DNA of 64,000 bases from CADEED01 sp041395625. Lineage in GTDB: Bacteria > Pseudomonadota > Gammaproteobacteria > Steroidobacterales > Steroidobacteraceae. The stretch lies in NCBI GenBank assembly GCA_041395625.1, contig JAWLAE010000001.1:248001-312000 (forward strand), in the 5' to 3' direction. Made by a program: the position numbers and the translations under genes. This document shows, in pieces, positions 8,634 to 16,429 of the stretch (the stretch's first letter is position 1; every line of letters begins with the position of its first letter). The notes under the pieces are model-generated. The model was not told where the DNA came from and searched no databases. It was given only the letters and a program-made list of their open reading frames with translations.

Positions 8634-9604
8634 TGTGGGGCTACTGGTTGGCGTTGTACCTCGGCACGCACTGCGTCGCCCGCGGCTTGCGTGCTAGCAC
8701 CATCGCCGCCTACCGCGACACGCTCACGCAGTTTCAACGCTGGCACGACGCGCGCGGATCGGGCGGCGATCCGAGCGCGGTCACCGCGCGCCAAGTGCTC
8801 GACTACCTGCAGTACTTGCGCACCGAGCGCGACAACGGCGATGCGGCGATCAACCGGACGGTCGTCGTCCTGCGCAGCTTCTACACCGCCATCGCCGCCA
8901 TGGGTCATCTCGATCCGCGGGCGAACCCGCTGGCCGGTTTTCCACGCATCCGCGCCACGCCGCGCAAGCTCCCGGTCACGCTCTCCGTCGAACAAGTCGA
9001 GCGGCTGCTCGCCCGACCGCCCACGGACACGATCCTCGGTCTGCGCGACCGCGCTTTGTTAGTGCTGCTGTACGGCACCGGGATCCGGGCGAGTGAGTGC
9101 GCGGGACTGCGTCAAGGACACGTGGATCTCACCGAGCGCACGATTCAGGTGCGCGGCAAGGGTGGCCGCGAGCGCGTCGTCCCGCTGAACGATCAAGTCG
9201 TTGCGGCGCTCGCGGTCTACTGCCAGGCGCGCGGACCGGCATTGCCCACCGCGCCGTTCTTTCGCTCGCGCTTCGGGCGTGCGCTGACCCGGGGCGCGAT
9301 CTTCGAGCGCGTGCGCACGTACGGTCTGCGCGCGCATCTGGGCAAGCCGCTCTCGCCGCATCGACTGCGCCACACCTTCGCCACCCACCTGGTGCGCCTC
9401 GGCGTTAATCCGGTGACGATCCGCGACCTGTTAGGACACAAGCTCCTCACCAGTACGCAGATCTATCTGCACGTGACCGCCCAAGATCTTCGTCTCGCAG
9501 CCGACAAACACCCGATCAAACACTTGCTCGGCACCATCGAGCATCTGTTGCCCAACGCGAGACTGCCGTTCCAGCACGTCGCGGGACTGCGCCGCTACGG
9601 CTAA
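8630..9604 (+). CDS. ritC: RIT tyrosine recombinase C
   Basis: Third recombinase, 324 residues. ATG 8630 is inside the ATGA shared with ritB; an upstream in-frame extension is only the shadow of ritB. Motifs are complete: GTGIRASECAGL, SPHRLRHTFATHL, LLGHKLLTSTQIYLHV. It resembles XerC/XerD most closely of the three. A hairpin about 30 bases downstream may end transcription. Confidence 0.87.
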   Translation: MMWGYWLALYLGTHCVARGLRASTIAAYRDTLTQFQRWHDARGSGGDPSAVTARQVLDYLQYLRTERDNGDAAINRTVVVLRSFYTAIAAMGHLDPRANPLAGFPRIRATPRKLPVTLSVEQVERLLARPPTDTILGLRDRALLVLLYGTGIRASECAGLRQGHVDLTERTIQVRGKGGRERVVPLNDQVVAALAVYCQARGPALPTAPFFRSRFGRALTRGAIFERVRTYGLRAHLGKPLSPHRLRHTFATHLVRLGVNPVTIRDLLGHKLLTSTQIYLHVTAQDLRLAADKHPIKHLLGTIEHLLPNARLPFQHVAGLRRYG

Positions 9605-9630
9605 CGGCACGCGTTGACCAACGCCAATCC

Positions 9631-9660
9631 CCGTCGCGAGAGCGCTAACGCGCTCCGCGA
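9631..9660. repeat. imperfect inverted repeat downstream of the RIT genes
   Basis: GTCGCG-A-GAGCG and CGCTC-CGCGAC face each other around a short loop, giving an 11-pair stem with a bulge. There is no T tract, so it may be a factor-dependent stop, a recombinase site or part of the element's end. Confidence 0.45.
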
Positions 9661-9833
9661 CGTCTCCCTATGCTTGAAGACGGCCAAAGGCCTCCAAAAA
9701 GCCAAAAAGATGCAACCGCCGGCACTTCACGGTACGCTCTGGCGGCGTGTTGACACCTACTCACCAGGTCATTCAACGAGCAAACGATCGGCGATCCAAT
9801 CGTCGCCATCGTTTTGGTAGGCCGTGCACTCGA

Positions 9834-11249
9834 ACTAAATACGGTTACGACGTCGCCTCGCGGCTGAACTCGCTGTCGCAAGACCTGGCTGGCACGAGCG
9901 CAGATCTGACGCGCGGATTTACGCATAATCTCGCGAGCCAGATCAAGACGCGCAGCACGTCGAACGCGCTGTACGAATGGCTGCCGACGGCCGGGTCGAA
10001 GGCCTATGTGTCCAATGGCCTGAATCAATACACCAGTGTCGCCGGTGCAACCGTCACGCACGATGCGCGGGGCAATCTCACCAGCGACGGCAGCCGTACT
10101 TTCAGCTATGACGTCGAGAATCGGCTGCTGACGGTGAGCGGCAGCGCCAACATGACGCTGGCTTATGATCCACTCGGGCGACTTCGCCAGACGATCGCGG
10201 GATCCGCAACCACCCAGTTCCTCTACGACGGTGATCGGCTCATCGCCGAATACGATGGCAGCAATAGCTTGCTGCGTCGCTACGTGCATGGTGCCGCAGT
10301 CGATGAGCCGCTCATCTGGTACGAGGGCGCTGGCCTCGGGACACGCAAATGGTTGCATGCCGATGAGCGCGGATCGGTCCTGGCCAGCACGGACAGTGCT
10401 GGAACGGCGACGACTTACAGTTACGGTCCGTACGGCGAGCCGTCGCAGTGGGCTGGCGCACGGTTCAAGTACACCGGGCAGATCGCCCTACCTGAAGTGC
10501 AGCTCTATCACTACAAGGCTCGCGTCTACGACCCGGTGCTCGGCCGGTTCTTGCAGACTGATCCGATCGGGACGGAGGATGACCTGAACTTGTACACATA
10601 TACTCAGGGAGATCCGGTCAACAGTTTTGATCCTGCGGGAACATGTACCGGCTCCAATCTTGAAAACGAAGACGGTACTTGTATGAGTACCGGTGGATTT
10701 ACTACTGAGGTTGGGAGTGCCGGACAGGCGGTCCTCGCAAAGAGAGAAGTAGAGAGAATAAAGCGCGAAATACTGCAGCGTGCAGCCGAAGCCGCCAAAG
10801 CAGACCCAATGGGCGCAGTCGCTCAAATTGCTGGAGGAGTTGCCGGAGGCTATCTCGGACGTAGCAGGGGAGGACGAGGCAGCTCTGCGCGCGCGACCGA
10901 CTTGGACGATTCCCGCCGTCGTGGCGTAGGAAAGCAGCCTCGAACGAGATTTGACGGAGTTGCCAACGATAGCCTGCATAAACTCGGAGTCCCTCAGGAT
11001 GGTAAGCAGCACTTGCGCGTTCTAGTAGGGGACAAATTGGATGCAGCGTACTTAGTTCGACAAATTCAAGGGGGAGCAATTAATGTTAGCCCTAGGGGGA
11101 ATGGTGTATACACAGGTTCTGTTCCCGGAGGCGGTTTTGTCACCGTTCGAACAACGTCACGCGGAACGGGCAGTTATAACGGTGCGCCAACGGTTGATTT
11201 AAATCTGCCTGGCAAGGAAATCGTAAAATTCCGCTTCGTGGATGAGTGA
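9834..11249 (+). CDS. RHS-repeat protein tip, 5' truncated, with C-terminal toxin-like domain
   Basis: RHS/YD-repeat sequence begins abruptly near 9834 (KYGYDVASRLNSLSQDL) and runs to the conserved core RFLQTDPIGTEDDLNLYTY with DPVNSFDPAG. The long N-terminal cage is absent, so this is an orphan tip. After DPAG come about 200 residues of different, more AT-rich sequence: a helical linker, a glycine-rich hydrophobic patch (AQIAGGVAGGYLG) and a compact end domain with LHKLGVPQDGKQHLRVLV. Such polymorphic ends are known to be contact-dependent toxins cleaved from the RHS shell. The activity of this domain is not recognised. An immunity candidate follows seven bases later. Confidence 0.75.
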   Translation, partial: TKYGYDVASRLNSLSQDLAGTSADLTRGFTHNLASQIKTRSTSNALYEWLPTAGSKAYVSNGLNQYTSVAGATVTHDARGNLTSDGSRTFSYDVENRLLTVSGSANMTLAYDPLGRLRQTIAGSATTQFLYDGDRLIAEYDGSNSLLRRYVHGAAVDEPLIWYEGAGLGTRKWLHADERGSVLASTDSAGTATTYSYGPYGEPSQWAGARFKYTGQIALPEVQLYHYKARVYDPVLGRFLQTDPIGTEDDLNLYTYTQGDPVNSFDPAGTCTGSNLENEDGTCMSTGGFTTEVGSAGQAVLAKREVERIKREILQRAAEAAKADPMGAVAQIAGGVAGGYLGRSRGGRGSSARATDLDDSRRRGVGKQPRTRFDGVANDSLHKLGVPQDGKQHLRVLVGDKLDAAYLVRQIQGGAINVSPRGNGVYTGSVPGGGFVTVRTTSRGTGSYNGAPTVDLNLPGKEIVKFRFVDE

Positions 11250-11256
11250 GTAAACT

Positions 11257-11796
11257 ATGCCGGACCCTGCAGACATCATAGCTACTCAAAGCAACGATGC
11301 GATCGCAAATGCGTTTTCGTCGGTGTTTGTTCGACCAGGCTGCTGGCGATGGTCTTTCGCTCCTTCGATCGATTCTGCAATGGTGTTCTATCCTTCCGGG
11401 GTGGAGGTACTTAGCGTCCAGCAATTCGACTTGCTGACTGAGTTTAGAAGGGCGCGAGACGACACAGTGGCATTCGTTTCAACTATCGAGCAGGTCGAGA
11501 CGTACTCAGAGATCGCCGAACATTGGGCACTTAGGTTTCCTACTTACATGGAATACAAAGATGCGATGATTGCGCTGGAAAACGCGATCTACGGCAGTTC
11601 CGGCCGATGGGGAATCGTTCTGTCTAGCGAAGGCTTTGGTGTACTTGGTGCGGACCGGGTTACCATCCGATACTTTCGAGAGCGCTACCGTGATTGGGCC
11701 GAACAAGAACGCGCCTTTCGCCGCGATTTTACCGCGGAACGATATAGTAGCGCGGCAGAGGAAATCGTCCCTTCCTCGTTCACAGCATTTGATTGA
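11257..11796 (+). CDS. candidate RHS immunity protein
   Basis: An acidic, soluble 179-residue protein starts at ATG 11257, seven bases after the RHS tip, in the place and size range of RHS immunity proteins. It has no signal peptide or membrane helix and no motif that I recognise; aromatic-rich segments such as RDWAEQERAF suggest a helical surface. Base composition is lower in GC than the flanking core genes, as in the toxin domain, so the pair was probably acquired together. The role is inferred from context only. Confidence 0.6.
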   Translation: MPDPADIIATQSNDAIANAFSSVFVRPGCWRWSFAPSIDSAMVFYPSGVEVLSVQQFDLLTEFRRARDDTVAFVSTIEQVETYSEIAEHWALRFPTYMEYKDAMIALENAIYGSSGRWGIVLSSEGFGVLGADRVTIRYFRERYRDWAEQERAFRRDFTAERYSSAAEEIVPSSFTAFD

Positions 11797-11958
11797 CTGA
11801 AAAGGCTTCCTCGTCGTTGCAGAACGCAGGTTCTGCTAGCGTAAGCTACGATCCGGCAACAGGTAATGCGACGGCGTCGTTCGAAGCGACTACTGTGAGC
11901 CGCATAGCGTCAAATGCAGTGAGTGTGTGTCGACGAATCGAAGTGCGACAAATGAGCC

Positions 11959-12377
11959 TGCGTATTTCACCCAAGCCGGGCCGGTATTTCACGCCAAGGC
12001 GGGCCACTGTTTCATGCATGGTGGGCCGATGGGTTGAACGACTGCGAGACGATGTGGACTGTGTAATGTTTCGATCCGGCGGTCAATGGTTGGCGGAGCG
12101 GGAACGGCCAGCAGCGCTCTTGGTCTTGCGCATGGAGTCGCCTTTGAGATTGATCTTGTAGGCGTTGTGCACGAGCCGATCGAGGATCGCGTCGGCAACG
12201 GTGCGGTCCCCCAGATAAGCATGCCATTGATCGAGCGGCAGCTGGCTGGTGATGAGCGTCGAGGCCCGATCGTAGCGATCGTCGAGGATCTCCAACAAGT
12301 CTCGCACGGTCTGATCGGCAAGCGGCGCTAAGCCGAAGTCATCGAGCACGAGCAAGTCTGCTTTGGCGAGTTGCTTG
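11959..12377 (-). mobile_element. IS21-family right end, copy 1, truncated by IS66
   Basis: Terminal sequence starts TGCGTATTTCACCCAAGCC and contains two related repeats (TATTTCACCCAAGCCGGGC and TATTTCACGCCAAGGCGGGC), the multiple-repeat ends typical of IS21. The 3' part of istB follows on the minus strand. At 12378 the element is cut by a GTAAGCG end of an IS66 element. A second copy of the same end lies at 13253. Confidence 0.78.
12083..12377 (-). pseudogene. istB: IstB-like ATPase, C-terminal part
   Basis: The minus strand encodes LLVLDDFGLAPLADQTVRD (Walker B region), ITSQLPLDQWHAYLGDRTVA and AILDRLVHNAYKINLKGDSM, the highly conserved C-terminal half of IstB, the AAA+ helper that selects targets for the IS21 transposase IstA. 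The N-terminal half with Walker A and all of istA are lost; the reading frame is interrupted at 12377 by the IS66 end. It is non-functional on its own. Confidence 0.85.
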
Positions 12378-12458
12378 GTAAGCGATCAGTAAACCACGTT
12401 CTTCCCAGCAGCGTGTGCGGCGTGCATTGTCCTGTGCACGGTTGGTGAGGAGGGCAAG

Positions 12459-12804
12459 ATGAGCGAACGGGAACTGACGGCGCTGCAGCGCCAGGCGATC
12501 GAGTGCGTGCAGAGGGCGCAGGCGGCGGGGATGACGCTGAGTGGGTATTGCCGCGAGCGGGGGCTGCCGCTGCGCCAGGTGTATGACGCGATCATTCCGC
12601 TGCGCCGTCGCGGTCTGCTCCCACCGGTCGGCTCGCGCGAAGTGGCACGCGAGGGGTTTGTGGCGGTGCAGATCGCCCCGGCGGTGTTGCCGAGCAAGAC
12701 GCCCGTCAGGTGTCGGATTGCGCTCGGGGCGGGCCTGTCGATCGAGTGCGCCGAGTGGCCACCGCGCGCGTGGCTGGAGACGTTGGGGTTCGCGAGCCGC
12801 AAGG
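12459..12804 (+). pseudogene. tnpA: IS66 TnpA-like accessory protein, 3' end disturbed
   Basis: The first 110 or so residues (MSERELTALQRQAIECV, GMTLSGYCRERGLPLRQVYD) form the helix-turn-helix region of IS66 TnpA. The protein should end near the tnpB start at 12805, but the frame runs on through tnpB without a stop to 13067, which points to a lost stop or a frameshift near its end. TnpA is an accessory protein of unclear function required for efficient IS66 transposition. Confidence 0.65.
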
Positions 12805-13056
12805 ATGCTGCGCCCCGAGCGCTCGATCGAGCGGGTGTATTTGCACCGTGCGCCGGTGGATATGCGCCGGCAGATGGACGGACTCGCGCTGCTGGCGCGC
12901 GATGTGATGCAGATCGATCCGTTGTCGGGTGCGCTGTTCGTGTTCATCAACCGCCGGCGCAACAAGCTGAAGTGTCTCACTTGGGAGAACAACGGTTTTG
13001 TGATCTGGTACAAGCGCCTGGAGGTAACCGTCCGGCCTGGGCACGTAGACAGGTAA
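12805..13056 (+). pseudogene. tnpB: IS66 TnpB accessory protein, C-terminally truncated
   Basis: MLRPERSIERVYLHRAPVDM followed by RRQMDGLALLA, then GALFVFINRRRNKLK and NNGFVIWYKRLE, are hallmark TnpB segments. The frame leaves the family after KRLE and stops 11 residues later, about 30 residues short of a full TnpB. It lies in a different frame from tnpA. Confidence 0.78.
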
Positions 13057-13108
13057 TGGATTGTTAGCGGAGGCTCGCGCACGGGGTTAGGCGTGCGGGA
13101 GAGCGACG

Positions 13109-13252
13109 ATGTCAGAAGCGGAGTTGGCGGCGAGCCCGGTAGTTGGCAAGGCACGGCGCGCGATGCGCAAATTCACGGCCGAGCAGCGCCAGCGGATTGT
13201 GGCCGACAGCGTCGCGCCGGGGGCGACGGTGCGCGCGGTGGCCGAACGCCAC
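13109..13252 (+). pseudogene. tnpA: IS66-type TnpA N-terminal fragment
   Basis: MSEAELAASPVVGKARRAMR followed by KFTAEQRQRIVADSVAPGA and VRAVAERH is the helix-turn-helix start of another IS66-type TnpA. It is cut after AERH by the terminal TG of the second IS21 end at 13253. The gene starts about 50 bases after the broken tnpB and probably belonged to a second element. Confidence 0.65.
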
Positions 13253-13515
13253 TGCGTATTTCACCCAAGCCGGGCCGGCATTTCACGCCAAGGCGGGCCA
13301 TTGTTCCGGGCCATGCCGGGCTGATGGTCAGCGGGTATCCAACTGTGGTCGAGAATGAGTGGGTCGTCAACGGATTTTGCGGGCCGTGGACTTCGCCTTG
13401 CGCATGGAGTCGCCTTTGAGATTGATCTTGTAGGCGTTGTGCACGAGCCGATCGAGGATCGCGTCGGCAACGGTGCGATCGCCGAGGTAGGCGTGCCATT
13501 GATCGAGGGGGAGTC
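13253..13515 (-). mobile_element. IS21-family right end, copy 2, with istB C-terminal fragment
   Basis: The end repeats TGCGTATTTCACCCAAGCCG and the second internal repeat match copy 1 at 11959. The minus strand from 13515 to the TGA at 13367-13369 reads LDQWHAYLGDRTVADAILDR and continues to the istB end, ending KSTARKIR. About 90 bases of the istB part are nearly identical to copy 1 (12122-12240 against 13395-13510). Above 13500 the frame meets a stop and the similarity fades, so this is a short remnant inserted into the tnpA fragment. Confidence 0.72.
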
Positions 13516-13685
13516 AGGTGGTGTCGCTAGTGACGGGGCGCTTGTTCTCGTGGATGCGGATTATTCTGAAGCTGTCCTGGGTCACCTTTTGCCTGCATTG
13601 GTTTTTGCAGCTCGCGCGCCAGATTGCTCTCGGGGTTCTCGTTCGGCCCGCGACTGTGTCTTGTGGGGCAGCGCCGTCTCCGCGG

Positions 13686-14300
13686 TCAGCTGCAACGCAT
13701 GAAGAACGAAATCGTGCGCTGCGGCGACTTCCCGCTGGCCGCGCAGGCAATCAGTTGCCGCCATACGCCGGGACGGTCTTCCCATCGCGGTCGCAAATGC
13801 CTGAATTGATGCTCCGCAATCCGGTCGAGATCACGCAGTCTAAATGTCGCGACCAACTCGGTGACGGGCTGTGCGATTCCTAGGAGAACGACCGCCGATC
13901 GAAGATCTGTGCGAATCGTATGCCAGGCCAACATCAGTGCTTCGCGCGACAACTTGATCGCGCTCGCGCGCGGCAATGTCACCAGCCATTGTGGCTCCGG
14001 CAATCTCCTGGTCGGTGAGTGGGATACCTGTTGCCACCATTCGTTGTCAGTGAATCTCACGTCGAGAAGCAGGAACGGAAACCGTGCCGCCGATGCGATT
14101 GTCGCGGGACCAAGAGATCTGAGTGCGGCTGTCAAAGGAATGGACTGCGACGCGGCCGGGAGCTCGCCTGGCGGACCTAGCTTGAGGAGCAAGTCGAGAA
14201 ACTGCTCATTGAGCTGACACATTGGCCCCAGCACGTCGGTACTGCCACGTGTCTGAGCGGGCACGTCCAGCGGCCCGAGGTTTTCCGGCAAGGCGTTCAT
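13686..14300 (-). CDS. hypothetical protein divergent to the FlhC-like activator
   Basis: This 204-residue protein is not recognised. It has a hydrophilic N-terminal third, a segment around LLLKLGPPGELPAA, a tryptophan-containing central part (FTDNEWWQQVSH) and a helical segment LSREALMLAWHTIRTDLRSA before an arginine-rich tail. No signal peptide or membrane helix is seen. It is transcribed away from the activator at 14463, so the 162 bases between them may hold two promoters and could be a control point of the conjugative module. It could also be a regulator or a cargo gene. Confidence 0.5.
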   Translation of the reverse strand: MNALPENLGPLDVPAQTRGSTDVLGPMCQLNEQFLDLLLKLGPPGELPAASQSIPLTAALRSLGPATIASAARFPFLLLDVRFTDNEWWQQVSHSPTRRLPEPQWLVTLPRASAIKLSREALMLAWHTIRTDLRSAVVLLGIAQPVTELVATFRLRDLDRIAEHQFRHLRPRWEDRPGVWRQLIACAASGKSPQRTISFFMRCS

Positions 14301-14462
14301 TCCTTCCGTGGATACCGCAATCCGTTGTTATTTTTCTGTCGATTCTGCTCCGTTACTGCGCATTCTACACGCTGGGTTTGGCCTCACTTCCCCCATAAAC
14401 CCGGTAGGTTGTTATGTAACAAATTCGCGCGGAAGTGCGGTTCGGGGGAGCAAGATGTTCCC

Positions 14463-15068
14463 ATGCGTATTTGGGGTCAACGTTATAACCGAGATCTTCG
14501 ACGCTACAACCTGGCGCTGCGGATGATTGCGCATGAGGCTCGAACCCATACGATCTGCGAGTGGACGGGGCTCCCAGACGAGCGCATCCGCAAGTTGCAC
14601 GCATCGTATTTCGTTGATCAGGGCGACGCCAAGGCTGCACGTCGCCGAGGTCCCTCACCGCAGCGACTCGGGTTCTTTCTGCAATCTGCGCGGAATCGAA
14701 GTGAAGCGGCCGCATTCGTCGGGCTTTGCTACTTGCTGCGTGCGTTACCGGCAGAGACGCTGGGCAATGCACGGCGCGAGTTGCCCGGCATCGAGCGCGG
14801 CGAGCGACTCTGCCAAGCCTATGAAATGTATCGCGGGCTTGTACCGGATTCGCCGATCTCCTTCGAGCATGCGGTACTGCTGATCATGACCGTCGCTCAG
14901 GGTCATGAGTTTCAAGTCGGCAACTGTATGGTGTGCGGTGGCGTTGTCGTGGCGTTTCGCCATACGCTGGTGCGGTGGAACTGCGCGCATTGCAGTGCGC
15001 CTGGCGCCCATGTCATGGGCAGGCCGCCCCGGGCGAGTACGCACACTGTCGCGGCGCAAACCGACTAG
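14463..15068 (+). CDS. FlhC/SetC-like transcriptional activator
   Basis: The 201-residue product resembles FlhC, the zinc-containing partner of the FlhDC activator. It has an N-terminal helical part (RYNLALRMIAHEARTHTICE, then TGLPDERIRKLHASYF) and a C-terminal four-cysteine zinc site, CMVCGG and CAHC, separated by RHTLVRWN. FlhC homologues on conjugative elements (SetC of SXT-type ICEs) switch on transfer genes; its place at the head of the virB cluster suggests the same role. No FlhD/SetD partner is seen beside it. ATG 14463 has a GGGGAG about ten bases upstream. Confidence 0.72.
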   Translation: MRIWGQRYNRDLRRYNLALRMIAHEARTHTICEWTGLPDERIRKLHASYFVDQGDAKAARRRGPSPQRLGFFLQSARNRSEAAAFVGLCYLLRALPAETLGNARRELPGIERGERLCQAYEMYRGLVPDSPISFEHAVLLIMTVAQGHEFQVGNCMVCGGVVVAFRHTLVRWNCAHCSAPGAHVMGRPPRASTHTVAAQTD

Positions 15069-15101
15069 ACAAGCTGCGACGATGCTTCGGACCGACGACC
15101 G

Positions 15102-15413
15102 CTAGCGCATCGAGAAGAGCCGGATGAGCAGGTAGTACGGCACCAACACGAATGCAAGCCCGGCCGAAAGACCCAGCATCAGCCAGAATGGGAAATCCGG
15201 CAGCCCGACAACGAACTGGAAGAAGAGGGCGACCAGCACGCCCAGTACGGCAATGGCGGACAGAACGCCGCAAACGACGGGCTCCATCACAACCAGCACT
15301 GACAGCACCGGCATACGGATCGCCGTCCAGACGAGGCGCAGCGCGCCGCCGCACGCCGCCATGGCGCGCAGGTAGTTGGTCGTATCCGGGAAACGAATCG
15401 GCTGTACGTCCAT
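15102..15413 (-). CDS. small membrane protein
   Basis: The 103-residue product from ATG 15413 has two to three hydrophobic helices: VLSVLVVMEPVVCGVLSAIA, VLGVLVALFFQFVVGL and FWLMLGLSAGLAFVLVPYYL. A longer upstream frame is poor and not used. It is on the opposite strand to the activator and the virB operon, with about 290 bases to virB2 that hold no gene. Function is unknown; entry exclusion or pilus-related roles are possible for small membrane proteins in this position but are guesses. Confidence 0.55.
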   Translation of the reverse strand: MDVQPIRFPDTTNYLRAMAACGGALRLVWTAIRMPVLSVLVVMEPVVCGVLSAIAVLGVLVALFFQFVVGLPDFPFWLMLGLSAGLAFVLVPYYLLIRLFSMR

Positions 15414-15700
15414 CTCAGCCTCCGGTCTTGATGCCAGCAAGATTACGCCACTCCTGCGTGCCATGCACCTGCGCTCGCGACAGTTCAGGGTCCGGGCGCC
15501 GGCGGGTTTCGGGCCTTTTCGCGGGAAACTCCGCTGACCGGCTGCCGGGAAATGCTGTGTTTTGCCTGGAATCCCGGATCGACCCGCGAGGCGCCGATGT
15601 GCTGCCATGTGCAGGCGGGAATTCGGTGATGAGTCGGTGCATGGCCGATGGCTAGCGGCGAGCGCCGGCCCAAGAACAACGATCAACGAGGAACACAGCC

Positions 15701-16021
15701 GTGAGCCATATCAATTTGACTGCTATCAGGATGTCGCTGAGACCGGCGACGCTGTGCGTCGTGCTGTGCCTTGCCATGTTTGTCGTGCCTGAGCTCGCCA
15801 TGGCGCAGGCATCGCCGTTTCAGACAGGCGCCAATTCGCTCCAAACAAACATCCTCGCGTGGGCGACGCCCATCGCAATCATCCTGGTCATGGTGCTGGG
15901 CATCATGGCCATGGCGAACCGGATCTCCTGGGGCTGGCCAATTTCGGCGATGGTGGGGATCGCGGTCGTATTCGGTGCGCCGCAGATGGTCACCTGGATT
16001 CGGGGCATGTTCGGCGTTTGA
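15701..16021 (+). CDS. virB2: conjugal pilin VirB2
   Basis: The 106-residue precursor has a long signal peptide ending ELAMAQA, followed by a short region and two hydrophobic helices (AWATPIAIILVMVLGIMAMA and ISAMVGIAVVFGAPQMV), the TrbC/VirB2 pilin pattern. The GTG at 15701 has GAGGAA seven bases upstream; ATG 15731 is a possible alternative that would still leave a signal peptide. VirB2 is the major subunit of the conjugative pilus. It opens the transfer operon. Confidence 0.85.
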   Translation: MSHINLTAIRMSLRPATLCVVLCLAMFVVPELAMAQASPFQTGANSLQTNILAWATPIAIILVMVLGIMAMANRISWGWPISAMVGIAVVFGAPQMVTWIRGMFGV

Positions 16022-16030
16022 GTCGATCGC

Positions 16031-16429
16031 GTGAACGCCCGCAATACCGGCCTGACCGCCGACCCGCTGTTCGTTGCGGTGACCCGGCCGCCGATGCGCT
16101 GGGGCGTCACGTTCTCCGCACTGCTCCTGAATCTGGTGTTCACGATGGAGTTGTTCCTGGTCGCGAAGAACCTGCTGGTACTGCTGATTGCGCTGCCGAT
16201 TCACGGCGTGTGCGCGCTGCTTTGCATGCAGGATGCACGGTTCTTCGACTTGCTGCTGCTCTGGGGGCGAACGCGCATTCCAGCCTACGCGACCAACTTC
16301 CGCTACTGGCAAGCGAGCAGCTGCAGCCCGCTCGGACTCGACTTGCCTGATCGATTGGGTCGGCGTAGGGCGCTGATCACCACATCACTGGCGCACAGCA
16401 CGGCGCCTGCTCGTCCGTGCCGGCCGTAG
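16031..16429 (+). CDS. virB3: type IV secretion protein VirB3
   Basis: The sequence LTADPLFVAVTRPPMRWGVT and two adjacent membrane helices (ALLLNLVFTMELFLVAK, LLVLLIALPIHGVCALLC) are typical of VirB3, an inner-membrane protein that works with VirB4. The usual end near the RYW motif is followed by about 35 extra residues of arginine-rich tail. It overlaps virB4 by 13 bases. Confidence 0.83.
   Translation: MNARNTGLTADPLFVAVTRPPMRWGVTFSALLLNLVFTMELFLVAKNLLVLLIALPIHGVCALLCMQDARFFDLLLLWGRTRIPAYATNFRYWQASSCSPLGLDLPDRLGRRRALITTSLAHSTAPARPCRP

Larger units (their letters stand above)
6688..9683 (+). mobile_element. RIT element (recombinases in trio)
   Basis: Three tyrosine recombinase genes overlap head to tail by four bases each, the defining layout of RIT elements, which are known from several bacterial phyla. 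A possible inverted end is visible: CCGTC, ten bases, GGGAGACG at 6688-6710, and its reverse complement with identical spacing at 9661-9683. The ends have not been proved, and no target duplication is obvious. All three frames are intact, so the element may be active. It lies between the gspD terminator and a 5'-truncated RHS gene. Confidence 0.75.
12378..13060 (+). mobile_element. IS66-family element remnant
   Basis: The left end begins GTAAGCGATCAGTAAACC, in the GTAAGCG class of IS66 termini, and sits inside the istB frame. tnpA-like and 3'-truncated tnpB genes follow. The large tnpC transposase and the right end are missing, so the element cannot move by itself. Confidence 0.72.

Noticed and set aside
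12459..13067. One 202-residue frame covering tnpA and tnpB
   Set aside because: Only the first 110 or so residues are TnpA-like. The rest is the shadow of tnpB, which is in another frame and has clear family motifs.
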